Assembly (NCBI GenBank): GCA_017935625.1
Contig: JAGBHC010000031.1
Span: 1 to 64,000 of the forward strand
Source of the DNA: Rikenellaceae bacterium
GTDB lineage: Bacteria > Bacteroidota > Bacteroidia > Bacteroidales > Rikenellaceae
DNA: 64,000 bases
Reading direction: 5' to 3'
This document shows, piece after piece, positions 19,217 to 28,029 of this stretch. A model generated the notes under the pieces. The model ran no database searches and had not been told where the DNA came from. It saw nothing but the letters and a program-made list of their open reading frames with translations. Position 1 is the first letter of the stretch, and each line of letters opens with the position of its first letter. A program made the position numbers and the translations under genes.

Positions 19217-19750
19217 ATGATACAGAGAATACAGACTTTATACCTGCTGCTGGCAGCGGGGCTCATGTGCGCGATGTCCTTCATGCCGCTGGCCCATTTC
19301 ACGGCCGGTGCGGAGGAGTACCGCCTCAAGGCGTTCGGCATCGAGAGCGTGGAACACGAATTGGGCGGAGTGGAGATGCGCAGCGGCGACCCGCATCAGC
19401 TTATAAAGAGTGAGACCGTGTCGCAGGGCTGGGTGGCCAGCACCGTCTACATGGGCATCATCGTGGTGGTGACGGCGGTTCTGCCGTTCGTGGCAATCTT
19501 CCTCTATCGCAGACGCTGGGTGCAGATGCGGTTGTGCGTGGCGGAGATGATTCTGCTGGTCGGCGTCGAACTGTTCGTCTGCTTCTATCTGGTCCGCGGA
19601 TTCCGAAGCGTCGCGCAGGTCGAAGCCCACAACGGCTACTTCACGTTCGCCGTGGCGATTCCCGTGGTCTGCTTCATTTTGACCTATCTCGCATTCCGCG
19701 GTGTCATGAAGGACGAGCTGCTGGTCAAATCGCTGGACCGTATCCGTTAG
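19217..19750 (+). CDS. DUF4293 membrane protein
   Basis: A 177-residue protein with four membrane segments (about 7-27, 76-98, 106-127 and 138-160) and the characteristic start MIQRIQTLYLLLAA. The family is restricted to Bacteroidetes and has no known function. It is the last gene of the unit that began with the mannonate genes or with the DUF4199 gene, and is followed by a terminator. Confidence 0.88.
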   Translation: MIQRIQTLYLLLAAGLMCAMSFMPLAHFTAGAEEYRLKAFGIESVEHELGGVEMRSGDPHQLIKSETVSQGWVASTVYMGIIVVVTAVLPFVAIFLYRRRWVQMRLCVAEMILLVGVELFVCFYLVRGFRSVAQVEAHNGYFTFAVAIPVVCFILTYLAFRGVMKDELLVKSLDRIR

Positions 19751-19803
19751 CCGCAGGGGGGGAGGTTTCGCCCCGGCTTGCGATTCCGGTTCCCCTTGTG
19801 AAG

Positions 19804-19845
19804 GAAAACTCCCGGTTGTTCTGAGGAACGGCCGGGAGTTTTTTG
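19804..19845 (+). terminator. Terminator after the DUF4293 gene
   Basis: Stem AAAACTCCCGG / CCGGGAGTTTT, with a partly paired inner region, followed by TTTT. Confidence 0.85.
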
Positions 19846-19986
19846 TGAGAAAGACGGATGTATTCCGGCAAAGGCGATTGCGGAGAGCGCACGGCGCAGG
19901 TCTTCGCAGGGGCGGTCGCAGTGCGTCGCCCGTTTTTCGTATGTTTTTTGGGCTTGTCGATTGGCCGGCGGGGTTTGCTTCCGCGG

Positions 19987-20190
19987 TGTCTTGTCTTTGC
20001 GGCAGCCTTTGTTTTTCGCAGTGTTGTGTGCAGGTGGGCCGGAGCGCGGCTGTTGCCCTGTTCCGTATTTTTTTGTGTGACTGTCGGTGAAAGTCTTGCT
20101 TTCGTGAACCTTGTTTTGCGGGGTTTTATTTCTGCAATGTCTTGCTTTTGCAGCGGCTTCGGTTTTTCGTAGTGTCATGTGCAGGCGGCA
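19987..20190. repeat. Diverged direct repeat in a gene-free stretch
   Basis: About 54 bp at 19987-20040 recur, diverged, at 20137-20190; both run from TGTCTTG-like or TGTCTTGC-like sequence through a TTTTTCG core to GTGCAGG. The surrounding 19846-20608 has no protein-like reading frame on either strand, no tRNA and no clear promoter. Confidence 0.6.
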
Positions 20191-20608
20191 GAAACATTAT
20201 GCGTTGTGTCAGGGATTCTATTTCGGGTCGGGGGTGCCGGGGCGGTTGTTCCCGTATATCCGGCGGAGACGGAGATGACTTCGGCCGGAACGGCGGGGAC
20301 AACGAGGATAACGGGGGGGGCGTCGGGAAAGTGCGTGGCGTGGCGTGTCGGGTGCGGGTGCATGGGGAGGGGGCGGCTTCGGGAGGTGGAAATCGCGGGA
20401 AAGAGTATCCGCTCCCGGTCCGTCGGGGTGGAACGACATGCCGTAATCCGTGGAAGCACACATGGAAGTGCCCGCAGATGGGCCGGAGGAAGAGCGGAAT
20501 GAGCCGCGGACGTCCCGCAGGCGGGCCGGAGCGGTGGGTATGCAGGGTATACGGGGCCTGCAAGGTGACCAGGGTATGCGGGGTTACGGACCTGCGGCTG
20601 CGGGGCCG

Positions 20609-20644
20609 AAAAAAAAGCTGCCCCCTATTCACATAGGAGGCAGC
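20609..20644 (-). terminator. Terminator of the susCD operon
   Basis: Minus strand: GCTGCC ... GGCAGC stem (one bulge) around TCCTATGTGAATAGG, followed by eight T (complement of 20609-20616). It lies about 32 bp past the susD stop. Confidence 0.82.
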
Positions 20645-20676
20645 CCCGGCAAAGTTAATAAATGCTAACCAAAATA

Positions 20677-22848
20677 CTAATAACCCTCATTCTGCAAAGC
20701 TTTCTTCTCTTCAGTCGAGAGCGGTTTGCCGTCTTTTGTGATGTTATCGAGGAAAGTCTGCGGAATCGGACGATAGTAGTGCTGGTTCTCGCGGAAGCTG
20801 CCGCCGTAGTTGCTGACGTAAGGCGTTCCGTCGATGTTGGCGCTGTGGCCGGTGATATCCTTGATATCGGTGCTGTAAGCCTGGTCGTTGAACACCAGAC
20901 GTTTGGCAAGGGTCTTGGTACGGGCCAGGTCCATCCAGCGCAGCAGCTCGCCGTACATCTCGCGCGACTTTTCGTTGAGCAGGTAGCACATGGCCTTGTC
21001 GTATTCGGAGGTGTAGCCCAGCTTGTTCATGATGGCTACGTCCTCGGCCGGATAGCTGCCGCTGGTTACGGCGGGCAGCGTAGAGGGAGTGCCGTCGAGG
21101 GTCGCACGCAGGTCGAGACCGAGCGAGTAGTAGTAGGAGTTCATCGGATAGAATGCGCAGTTGGCGGTGAAGCCCTTCAGGTCGGCTTTGTAGCGGTTGG
21201 AGTGGTAAGCCAATCCACCGTCCACGTACTCGTCGCGCTTCTCGCCGGCCTTGTACTGGGCGCGGTCGCGCAGCGGCTTGAGAACAGCCAGACCCTCGTC
21301 GATTTTACCCTGGCGAATCAGCGCCTCGGCCTTGAAGAAGTAGTCCTCGGCCGAACGGGCCAGCACACCGTCGCGGTAGCCGCTGCCCTGGTTGTTGGCG
21401 TGTACCGCACCGTCGAAGTACTTGTTCAGCGGAGCGAGCAGCGTGTTGAAGTCGGGGGTCATGCTGGTGCCGATAATCTGGCCGCCGGGCCGGTCGTAGA
21501 TGTTCAGCGCCATGATGGTGGGGATGTACTTGTCGGTGGTGTAGTCCACGCGGGTGTAGGAGCCGGCGGCGGGAGCCTTGGCGATGTTCACCTCGTCCTT
21601 GTAGTACTCCTGACCGTAGTCCTCACGGTTGATGATATACATGGCGGCCATGTACTTGCCGTCGTCGCTGTCGTAGTAGTCGCCTGCGGTCACCTTGCTG
21701 CCGTCGCCCAGGGTGATGGTCGAGCTGCCGCGCTTGGAGTTGGTGTAGCAGTCGTTTACGGCATAGGTGGTCTTGAACGATTTCCAGAAACGGGAGTCGT
21801 TCTTCAGGTCGTAGAGGTAGTAGGCGTACGACGGGGTGGTTTTCAGACGCTGGTATTCGCGTGCGCCGGCGATGTCGCGCTTCATGAAGGGGAACGACTG
21901 GTACCAGGCGGTGAAGTTGCAGAGCATCATGTTGCCTGCTTTTCTCAGCGTCGCATCGTGGCCGGTGCTGGAGGCTGCCAGCACCACCTCGGTGTTGTTC
22001 TCGGTGATGGCGGAGTCGTAGTCGTCGAAGTTACCGAACAGGTCTTCGTAGTTGGCGGTCAGCGGATGGGCTGCGATGACCATCTCGGCGTATTTGATAC
22101 ACTGCACGAGGTCGTCGGCCTTGGTGGCGCTGTTCCAGCTGTCGTTGATTTCGGAGGCTCTCCACAGATAGGCTTTGGCCAGGTAGTGGGCCGCTGCGTA
22201 GCAGGTGAGCTTGTTGGTTGCCGACGGTCTTTCGGGCAGCAGCCTTACGGCCTGCTCCAGGTCCTTGATGATGCGGTCGTATACATCGGCCTGCGCGTTG
22301 CGCGTGTATTCGCGCTGGGGAGTGGTGGTGTAGTCGAGTATCAGGGGAATGTCGCCGAACTGCATGGTGAGGAACAGGTAGTCGAATCCGCGGACGAAGT
22401 AGGCGGTACCCATCACCTCGTTCTTGCTCGAGTAACCGTCCATTACCTGCTCACCGGTGTTGATGATGCGGTTGCAGCGGGCGATGTAGGAGTACATGTT
22501 GTCCCAGAAGGTGTTGATGGCCTGGGTGTTGGAGTTCACGCGCGGGGTAACGACGGAACCCAGACGGGCATCGTAGGTGTTCCACATCTCGTTGGAGTTG
22601 TCGCCGGCCACCATGAACTCGTCGGTACCGTAGTTGGTGTAGCTGTAACCCGACTCGTTGGTGAAGATGTACTTGAACTGGATGTACAGACTCTCCGACA
22701 GGGAGTGGAGTCCCTCGGGAGTTTCGAGATAGCTCGTGGATATGGCGTCTCTCTTGGTCTCGTCGAGGAAGTCTTTGCTGCATGACACGGTGCAGACCAT
22801 GGCTCCGGTCATCATGATGCAACCTATTGTCTTAAAAAATATTCTCAT
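20677..22848 (-). CDS. SusD/RagB-family glycan-binding lipoprotein
   Basis: Surface lipoprotein that caps the SusC transporter and binds the oligosaccharide. The 723-residue protein has a signal peptide with lipidated Cys23 (TVSC) followed by SKDFLDE, the usual SusD N terminus, then the TPR-rich SusD core (YFVRGFDYLFLTMQFGDIPL around 148-167 and AAAHYLAKAYLW). It is clearly longer than the typical 500-600 residues, with an insertion-rich central part (about 280-480). It follows susC by 55 bp and shares its transcript. Substrate inferred from the divergent operon: pectic rhamnogalacturonan. Confidence 0.95.
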   Translation of the reverse strand: MRIFFKTIGCIMMTGAMVCTVSCSKDFLDETKRDAISTSYLETPEGLHSLSESLYIQFKYIFTNESGYSYTNYGTDEFMVAGDNSNEMWNTYDARLGSVVTPRVNSNTQAINTFWDNMYSYIARCNRIINTGEQVMDGYSSKNEVMGTAYFVRGFDYLFLTMQFGDIPLILDYTTTPQREYTRNAQADVYDRIIKDLEQAVRLLPERPSATNKLTCYAAAHYLAKAYLWRASEINDSWNSATKADDLVQCIKYAEMVIAAHPLTANYEDLFGNFDDYDSAITENNTEVVLAASSTGHDATLRKAGNMMLCNFTAWYQSFPFMKRDIAGAREYQRLKTTPSYAYYLYDLKNDSRFWKSFKTTYAVNDCYTNSKRGSSTITLGDGSKVTAGDYYDSDDGKYMAAMYIINREDYGQEYYKDEVNIAKAPAAGSYTRVDYTTDKYIPTIMALNIYDRPGGQIIGTSMTPDFNTLLAPLNKYFDGAVHANNQGSGYRDGVLARSAEDYFFKAEALIRQGKIDEGLAVLKPLRDRAQYKAGEKRDEYVDGGLAYHSNRYKADLKGFTANCAFYPMNSYYYSLGLDLRATLDGTPSTLPAVTSGSYPAEDVAIMNKLGYTSEYDKAMCYLLNEKSREMYGELLRWMDLARTKTLAKRLVFNDQAYSTDIKDITGHSANIDGTPYVSNYGGSFRENQHYYRPIPQTFLDNITKDGKPLSTEEKKALQNEGY

Positions 22849-22903
22849 ATTAGCTTAGTTTCTTGTGTTGTGAACAATAATTACCGAGTTGTTTTCTTGA
22901 CGG

Positions 22904-25900
22904 TTAGAAGCCGATGTTGAGACTGAATACGCAACCCTTGTTGTAGGATACGTTCCATACGTCGCTATCCATCCAGCTGGTTCCCTGATATATCGAGAAG
23001 GGGTTCTTGAGCTGTACGGTGAACTTCACGTTGCTCAGGCCCATGCTCTTGACGATTCTTTCGGGCAGATAGTAACCCAGTGCAATCTGGCGCACCTTGA
23101 TGAACGAAGCGTCTTTCTGCAGCAGGATGCCGGAGAAGGAGTCGCCGCCCGCGGTGTTGAAGTAAGGACGCTGGTATTCGGCACCCACCTTGTTGTTCTC
23201 GTTGTAGTAGTTGATGTGTTTCACCGGTTCGCGGCCGCCCTGGTATTCGCCCGACTGAGCGGTGTACTTGAAGGCGCCGTAGATGAATACCGACAGCTCC
23301 AGGTTCTTGAAGCGGAAGGTGTTGTTGAAACCGCCGGTCCACAGAGGACGGGTGTTGCCGATGATGACGCGGTCGCCGTTGGACTCGATTTTGTAGTTGT
23401 CGTCCACGTCGAGCGGGCGTACCATACCGGGCTGGAAGTTGTGGCCGTTGGCGTTGAACTTGGCCATCTCCTCCATATCCTCGGGCGAGTCGGTCCACAG
23501 ACCCAGGCTCTTGTAGCCGTAGAGCACCTTGATGGGCTGGCCGATGAACAGGTTGTCGCTAATCATGTCCTCTTTGCCGTTCTGCAGCTCGCGAATCTTA
23601 TCCTTGGCGTAACCTACGCTGAGGGTCGAGTTCCACGAGAAGTTCTTCTTGCTGATGTTCACCGAGTTGAGGGTGATGTCGATACCGTGGTTCGAGGTCT
23701 TGCCCACGTTGTCCTTGGTCTTGGTCACACCCGAAACCGAAGGCAGGCTGACGTCGAAGATAAGGCCGTTGGTGTAGTTCTGGAACAGGTCGATGACACC
23801 CGACAGGCGGCCCTTGAAGAGCGAGAAGTCGATACCGATGTTGTACTGGTCGGTGGTCTCCCAGCCGATGGCGGCGTTGGCCAGCGAACTGGGGGTGTAG
23901 TAAACGGTGCTGCCCTGGCTGCCGAAGGCAATCAAATCCGACGAAAGGTTGTCCTTGGTCGAGTATACGCCTACGGAGTAGTTGCCGGTCTTACCCCAGC
24001 CCAGACGGAGTTTCAACTGGTCGATGACGTTCTGTTTCTTCATGAAGTTCTCCTGGTCGATGCGCCATGCGGCTGCCACCGAGGGGAATCCCTGCCACTT
24101 GTGGCCCTTGCCCAGCTGCGAAGCGCCGTCGTAACGGTAGGATGCGGTGAGGTTGTACTTGTTCTTGAAGTTGTAACCCACGCGGGCGGTGTAGGATGCC
24201 AGCGTACGCTCGGTGAGGGTGTTGTAGGTCGGAGCGTTGAGGTTGCCCACGGTAGTGGGAGTCAGGCCCCACCACTTCTGCATGATGCCCATGGCGACGC
24301 CGTCGCCGTTCATCTTGTAGAGGTCGGTGGTCATGTGCGACATGGCCGACTGCACGAAAGTCAGGTTCAGCGAGTGGTCGCCGAAGGAGCGGTTGTAGAA
24401 GAGCATGTTGTCCAGGGTCCACGAGAAGTCTTTCGTCGCGCTGGAGCTTACGTAGTCCTTACCCTGCGAAACGCGGTTTACGGACTCGGCCGACAGGTAG
24501 CGGTAGTTGTGCTTGTAGCCGAACTGGGGACCGAAGTTGGTTTTGAAGGTCAGACCCTTGAGGGGTGCCCACATCTCGCCGAAGTTGAACTGGGCGTAGA
24601 AGCTGCCCGCAGCTTGGGTGAAGAGGTTGTTGATGTCGGATTTGCCTACCTCGTCCACGATGGTGGGGATGGTGGTGTCGCCGCCGGGATAGAGCACGCG
24701 GTTGCCCTCGCTGTCATAGGGAAGCGCATAGGAGAAGATGTTGCGCGCCTTGGCGTGAACGGACGAAGGAATGGAGCTCGCAATGCCGTTGCCGGCGTCG
24801 ATACCGTACTCCTGCTCGGAGTGGCGGACGTTGATGGAGCCTCCCATCGAGAACCACTTCACGGGGGTGATGTCCACGCTGGTGCGGAAGGTATAACGCT
24901 TGTAGCCCTGACCTTTCTGAGTACCTTTCTGGTCGAGGTAACCTACCGATACGTAGGATTTCATCTTGTCGGTGCCGCCGCTGGCGCTGAGCGTATGCTC
25001 GTGGGTGATGCCGGTGCGGTCGGTGTATTTGGTCCAGTCGGTGGACTTCACTTTCGAGCCGTCCCAGGTGGCGGAGGTAGCTCCGTTCTGCCACTGGTCG
25101 TAGGTCAGGCCCCAGCCGCTGAGGATGTTGCCCCAGGCTACGGGGTCGTCGCCGTAGGCGGTGAAGAGCTTGCGGTCGTTCTCCAGGGTAGGCTGGTCGG
25201 CGCGCGGGCCGAGACCTGCGTAGTAGTAACCCCAGCGACGCCAGTCGATGTACTCGGCCGCACCCATCATGGGAACTACGTCGTGCACCTTCTCGAGCGT
25301 TACGGTACCGCTGTAATTGAGCGAGAAGCGGCCGTCGGCACCGCGCTTGGTGGTGACGAGGATAACGCCGTTACCGCCCATGGCACCGTAGATTGCGGTG
25401 GCGGAGGCATCCTTGAGGATTTCTATCGATTCGATATCCTGGGGGTTGAGCATGTCCATGCCGACGCTTCGCGATACCACGCCGTCGATGACCACCAGCG
25501 GGCTGTTGGAAGCCGAAATCGAATTGACGCCGCGGATGGTGATTTCGCCCACCGAACCGGGACGGTCGGAAGAGGTGATGTAGACACCGGCCGCCTTACC
25601 CTGCAATGCCTCCACGGCATTGTTGGAGGGGTTCTGGTTCAGGGCCTTGGCATTGACGGATACCATGGCGCCCGTTACGTCGGACTTCTTCATGGTGCCG
25701 TAGCCGACCACCACCACGTCGTCCATACGCAGGGCGTCTTCGTTCATCACCACGTCGATTTTGTTGCGGTTGCCGACCTGGATGGACTGCTCCACGTAAC
25801 CCATGGAGGTGAATTTGAGTACGGAGGAGGACGAAGGAACGGTGATGGAGTAGGAGCCGTCTACGCCGGTGGCGCATCCGATGGTGGTGCCCGGGACGAG

Positions 25901-26044
25901 CACCGAAACGCCTATCATCGGTTCGCCCGATGCATCCTTCACTGTACCTGTTACGGTAATGCCTTGTGCCCAGACACTGCCCACCATCATGAGCATGGCC
26001 AAAGCCGCAAAACATTTCTTGAAATTAAGTAAACATTTCATCAT
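22904..26044 (-). CDS. SusC/RagA-family TonB-linked outer-membrane transporter
   Basis: TonB-dependent importer of oligosaccharides across the outer membrane. The 1046-residue protein has a signal peptide (cleavage after VWAQ), a carboxypeptidase-like regulatory domain (about 28-110), the plug domain with IEILKDASATAIYG and GNGVILVTTKRG, and a large beta-barrel ending in Phe (SLNIGF). There is no N-terminal signalling (STN) extension, so it probably does not act through its own anti-sigma partner. It is the first gene of the susCD transcript, with a leader of about 225 nt. Confidence 0.97.
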   Translation of the reverse strand: MMKCLLNFKKCFAALAMLMMVGSVWAQGITVTGTVKDASGEPMIGVSVLVPGTTIGCATGVDGSYSITVPSSSSVLKFTSMGYVEQSIQVGNRNKIDVVMNEDALRMDDVVVVGYGTMKKSDVTGAMVSVNAKALNQNPSNNAVEALQGKAAGVYITSSDRPGSVGEITIRGVNSISASNSPLVVIDGVVSRSVGMDMLNPQDIESIEILKDASATAIYGAMGGNGVILVTTKRGADGRFSLNYSGTVTLEKVHDVVPMMGAAEYIDWRRWGYYYAGLGPRADQPTLENDRKLFTAYGDDPVAWGNILSGWGLTYDQWQNGATSATWDGSKVKSTDWTKYTDRTGITHEHTLSASGGTDKMKSYVSVGYLDQKGTQKGQGYKRYTFRTSVDITPVKWFSMGGSINVRHSEQEYGIDAGNGIASSIPSSVHAKARNIFSYALPYDSEGNRVLYPGGDTTIPTIVDEVGKSDINNLFTQAAGSFYAQFNFGEMWAPLKGLTFKTNFGPQFGYKHNYRYLSAESVNRVSQGKDYVSSSATKDFSWTLDNMLFYNRSFGDHSLNLTFVQSAMSHMTTDLYKMNGDGVAMGIMQKWWGLTPTTVGNLNAPTYNTLTERTLASYTARVGYNFKNKYNLTASYRYDGASQLGKGHKWQGFPSVAAAWRIDQENFMKKQNVIDQLKLRLGWGKTGNYSVGVYSTKDNLSSDLIAFGSQGSTVYYTPSSLANAAIGWETTDQYNIGIDFSLFKGRLSGVIDLFQNYTNGLIFDVSLPSVSGVTKTKDNVGKTSNHGIDITLNSVNISKKNFSWNSTLSVGYAKDKIRELQNGKEDMISDNLFIGQPIKVLYGYKSLGLWTDSPEDMEEMAKFNANGHNFQPGMVRPLDVDDNYKIESNGDRVIIGNTRPLWTGGFNNTFRFKNLELSVFIYGAFKYTAQSGEYQGGREPVKHINYYNENNKVGAEYQRPYFNTAGGDSFSGILLQKDASFIKVRQIALGYYLPERIVKSMGLSNVKFTVQLKNPFSIYQGTSWMDSDVWNVSYNKGCVFSLNIGF

Positions 26045-26103
26045 GATAAAAAATTAGGTTATAGTTGTTAGATTGATTTGGGTTCCTTGGAAAATGGATG
26101 GTC

Positions 26104-26120
26104 CCTGATGGTTAATCAGG
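26104..26120. repeat. Inverted repeat, left arm (17 nt)
   Basis: CCTGATGGTTAATCAGG. It is the exact reverse complement of the right arm at 26634-26650, and is itself a palindrome of two 6-bp halves (CCTGAT and ATCAGG) around a 5-nt spacer. It lies inside the susC leader, downstream of the susC promoter. It could be a recombination site or a regulator-binding site. Confidence 0.85.
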
Positions 26121-26274
26121 TACCAAACCGGGAAAAACGGTCGATGCGGTCTCTTCTTTAATTTTAAAAATAGTAGTCTGGTGTAGTCGTATTTTTTGCA
26201 AAAACGGCCTCAGACGTACGTTAAATGGCTTTTTTGCCCGATTTAAAGGATGTTTGGGTCATTCTGCAACAACA

Positions 26275-26305
26275 CAAAATTAACTATTTTTTATAAACAA
26301 GCAAA
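26275..26305 (-). promoter_or_regulatory. Promoter of the susC-susD operon
   Basis: On the minus strand: TTTG (26302-26305), exactly 19 bp, TAATTTTG (26275-26282), a full match to the Bacteroidetes consensus. Start near 26268. The promoter lies between the two 17-nt inverted repeats, which makes its orientation potentially switchable. Confidence 0.82.
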
Positions 26306-26633
26306 TGTTTTTATGAAAATTATAAAAAATAATTCGGCCGTTTTTATCCTGTGCGGGCTGCCGGGCGGCGTCGGTCTTAAAATATTCGGAACAGGGCGAT
26401 ATCCCCGTTCTCGCGTGCGGAATGCGGCCGATTCCGCCTGAGGCGAATCCGCTGCCCGTCTTTTTCGCGGTCGGTCGGCGGCGGACGGTGCCGCCGGCGG
26501 CGTTTTCGGGGGGAGAGCGGTGCGGGAAGGGGCGCCGGGGCAAAAAAAGGGCAACCGGACGGCATTGCCGCGCAGGGGCGGTGTCCGGAGTGCTGTGCCT
26601 CAATCGGCAGTCGGAGCGGGGCCGGAGGGGCTT

Positions 26634-26650
26634 CCTGATTAACCATCAGG
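26634..26650. repeat. Inverted repeat, right arm (17 nt)
   Basis: CCTGATTAACCATCAGG, the exact reverse complement of 26104-26120. The two arms bracket 513 bp that contain the susC promoter and no gene. The arm lies about 220 bp upstream of the -33 box of the divergent operon. Confidence 0.85.
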
Positions 26651-26869
26651 CGAATGGAGCGGACCGGGAGCGTCGGTTTCCGGCGGTCGGAGGCGTGAAG
26701 GGAGGTCGGAGATTCCGAAGACCGGAAGCGTGCCGGCTGCCGCCCGCAGGCGGAACGCCCGGCACGAGCCGGTCAGGACTCGGCGGCCAGTGGCTGCGGC
26801 GGAGGCTGCCCGGCGGGGCGCCGGCCGCATCGTGGGGCGGCCGTGTGCCGACTTTTGTCCGCCGGGGCC

Positions 26870-26900
26870 TTTGATTTTCAGCGAATGTTTCTTATTTTTG
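26870..26900 (+). promoter_or_regulatory. Promoter of the GH43-PL4 operon
   Basis: TTTG (26870-26873), exactly 19 bp, TATTTTTG (26893-26900). Start near 26907, about 56 nt before the first gene. Its spacer reads CAGCGAATGTTTC, very like the spacer of the 84-bp repeats at the left end. The remainder of 26045-26962 has no visible gene. Confidence 0.82.
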
Positions 26901-26962
26901 TCGGACGAGGTCTCCCGTGCGGCGGCTCTCGCTATTACCTCAAAAGAAACTAACCTGAATTT

Positions 26963-28027
26963 ATGACCATGAAAAGAGCTCTTTTCTCTCTCTTGCCGGC
27001 TGTCTGCGTGCTTCTGTCGAGTATCGTCGGATGCGGACGTCCGGCGTCGGACACGGTCCGGCGACCTGCCGACCATTACACGGTCCCCCTCGAAAAAGTG
27101 CGGGGCGGCGACCCGTTCGTGCTGGCCGATGCCAGCGACAGCACCTATTATCTCTATACCACCGGCGGTGGCGGCAAAGTGCGGGCCCGGGCCAGCAAGG
27201 ACCTCGCGTATTGGACCGAACCGTTCGTGGTGATGGAGTTCGATTCGCTGCACTGGGCGGGAAACCGCGCTGCGAGTTGGGCGGCCGAGGTGCATGAGTA
27301 CAAGGGCAAGTATTATCTGTTCACCACTTCGCACAACGACCAGGTCATCGAGCATATCGAGGGCCGTTACGATATTCCGCGCCGGGCCACGCAGATTTAC
27401 GTGGCCGATTCGCCTCGCGGACCGTTCCGCGACTTCACCGGCAACCGGCAGCACACCCCCATGGAGTGGGCTTCGCTCGACGGTACGCTGTGGGTCGAGG
27501 AGGGTGTCCCCTACATGGTCTTCTGCCACGAGTGGCTGCAGACCGTGGACGGCACCATGGAGCTGGTGCGGCTGCCGGACGACCTCGGCGTCCCCACCGA
27601 ACGTCCCGTCACGCTCTTCCATGCGTCGGATGCCCCGTGGTCCCGGGAGATGCTCTCGATAGGGGAGAAGACCTACGGACTGGACCTGGGCGGCAACGTG
27701 ACCGACGGGCCCTTCGTCTTCCGCACGCAGACCGGCCGCCTCGGTATGCTTTGGTCGAGCTGGGGGTCGCAGCGCTATGCGATGGGCGTGGCCTATTCCG
27801 AGTCGGGCAAAATCGCGGGTCCGTGGGTACAGGAGGATGAGGCGATATACAAGACCAACGGCGGTCACGGCATGTTGTTCCGCACCTTCGACGGACGCCT
27901 CATGATGTCGCTCCACTGGGAGGACCCGGCCGACGAGCGCCCGTTCCGCAAACCGATGTTCATCGAGATGGACGATTCGGGCGACCGATTGACAGTCAAG
28001 GAGAACCCGACGGATAAGGAGGAGTAG
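26963..28027 (+). CDS. Glycoside hydrolase family 43-like lipoprotein
   Basis: Predicted exo-acting arabinofuranosidase, xylosidase or galactosidase of the five-bladed propeller type. The 354-residue protein has a signal peptide with lipidated Cys24 (IVGC), then the GH43 start VRGGDPFVL with the general-base Asp50, and further blade motifs (EVHEYKGKYYLFTT, DGTLWVEEGVPYMVFC). The segment expected to carry the general-acid Glu reads VTDGPFVFR, with Asp in its place, so activity is not guaranteed. The start may also be the ATG at codon 3. First gene of the divergent polysaccharide operon, 2 bp before the next. Confidence 0.85.
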   Translation: MTMKRALFSLLPAVCVLLSSIVGCGRPASDTVRRPADHYTVPLEKVRGGDPFVLADASDSTYYLYTTGGGGKVRARASKDLAYWTEPFVVMEFDSLHWAGNRAASWAAEVHEYKGKYYLFTTSHNDQVIEHIEGRYDIPRRATQIYVADSPRGPFRDFTGNRQHTPMEWASLDGTLWVEEGVPYMVFCHEWLQTVDGTMELVRLPDDLGVPTERPVTLFHASDAPWSREMLSIGEKTYGLDLGGNVTDGPFVFRTQTGRLGMLWSSWGSQRYAMGVAYSESGKIAGPWVQEDEAIYKTNGGHGMLFRTFDGRLMMSLHWEDPADERPFRKPMFIEMDDSGDRLTVKENPTDKEE

Positions 28028-28029
28028 CC

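Noticed and set aside
20140-20668. Open frames on both strands between the DUF4293 and susD genes
   Set aside because: Their products are Gly/Arg- or Pro/Arg-rich, have no domain and no promoter or start context, and overlap each other on opposite strands.
26212-26221. AGACGTACGT, similar to inversion-site sequences recalled from Bacteroides fragilis
   Set aside because: Only one copy was found in the intergenic region, and inversion needs a second one in opposite orientation; the 17-nt pair is the better candidate.
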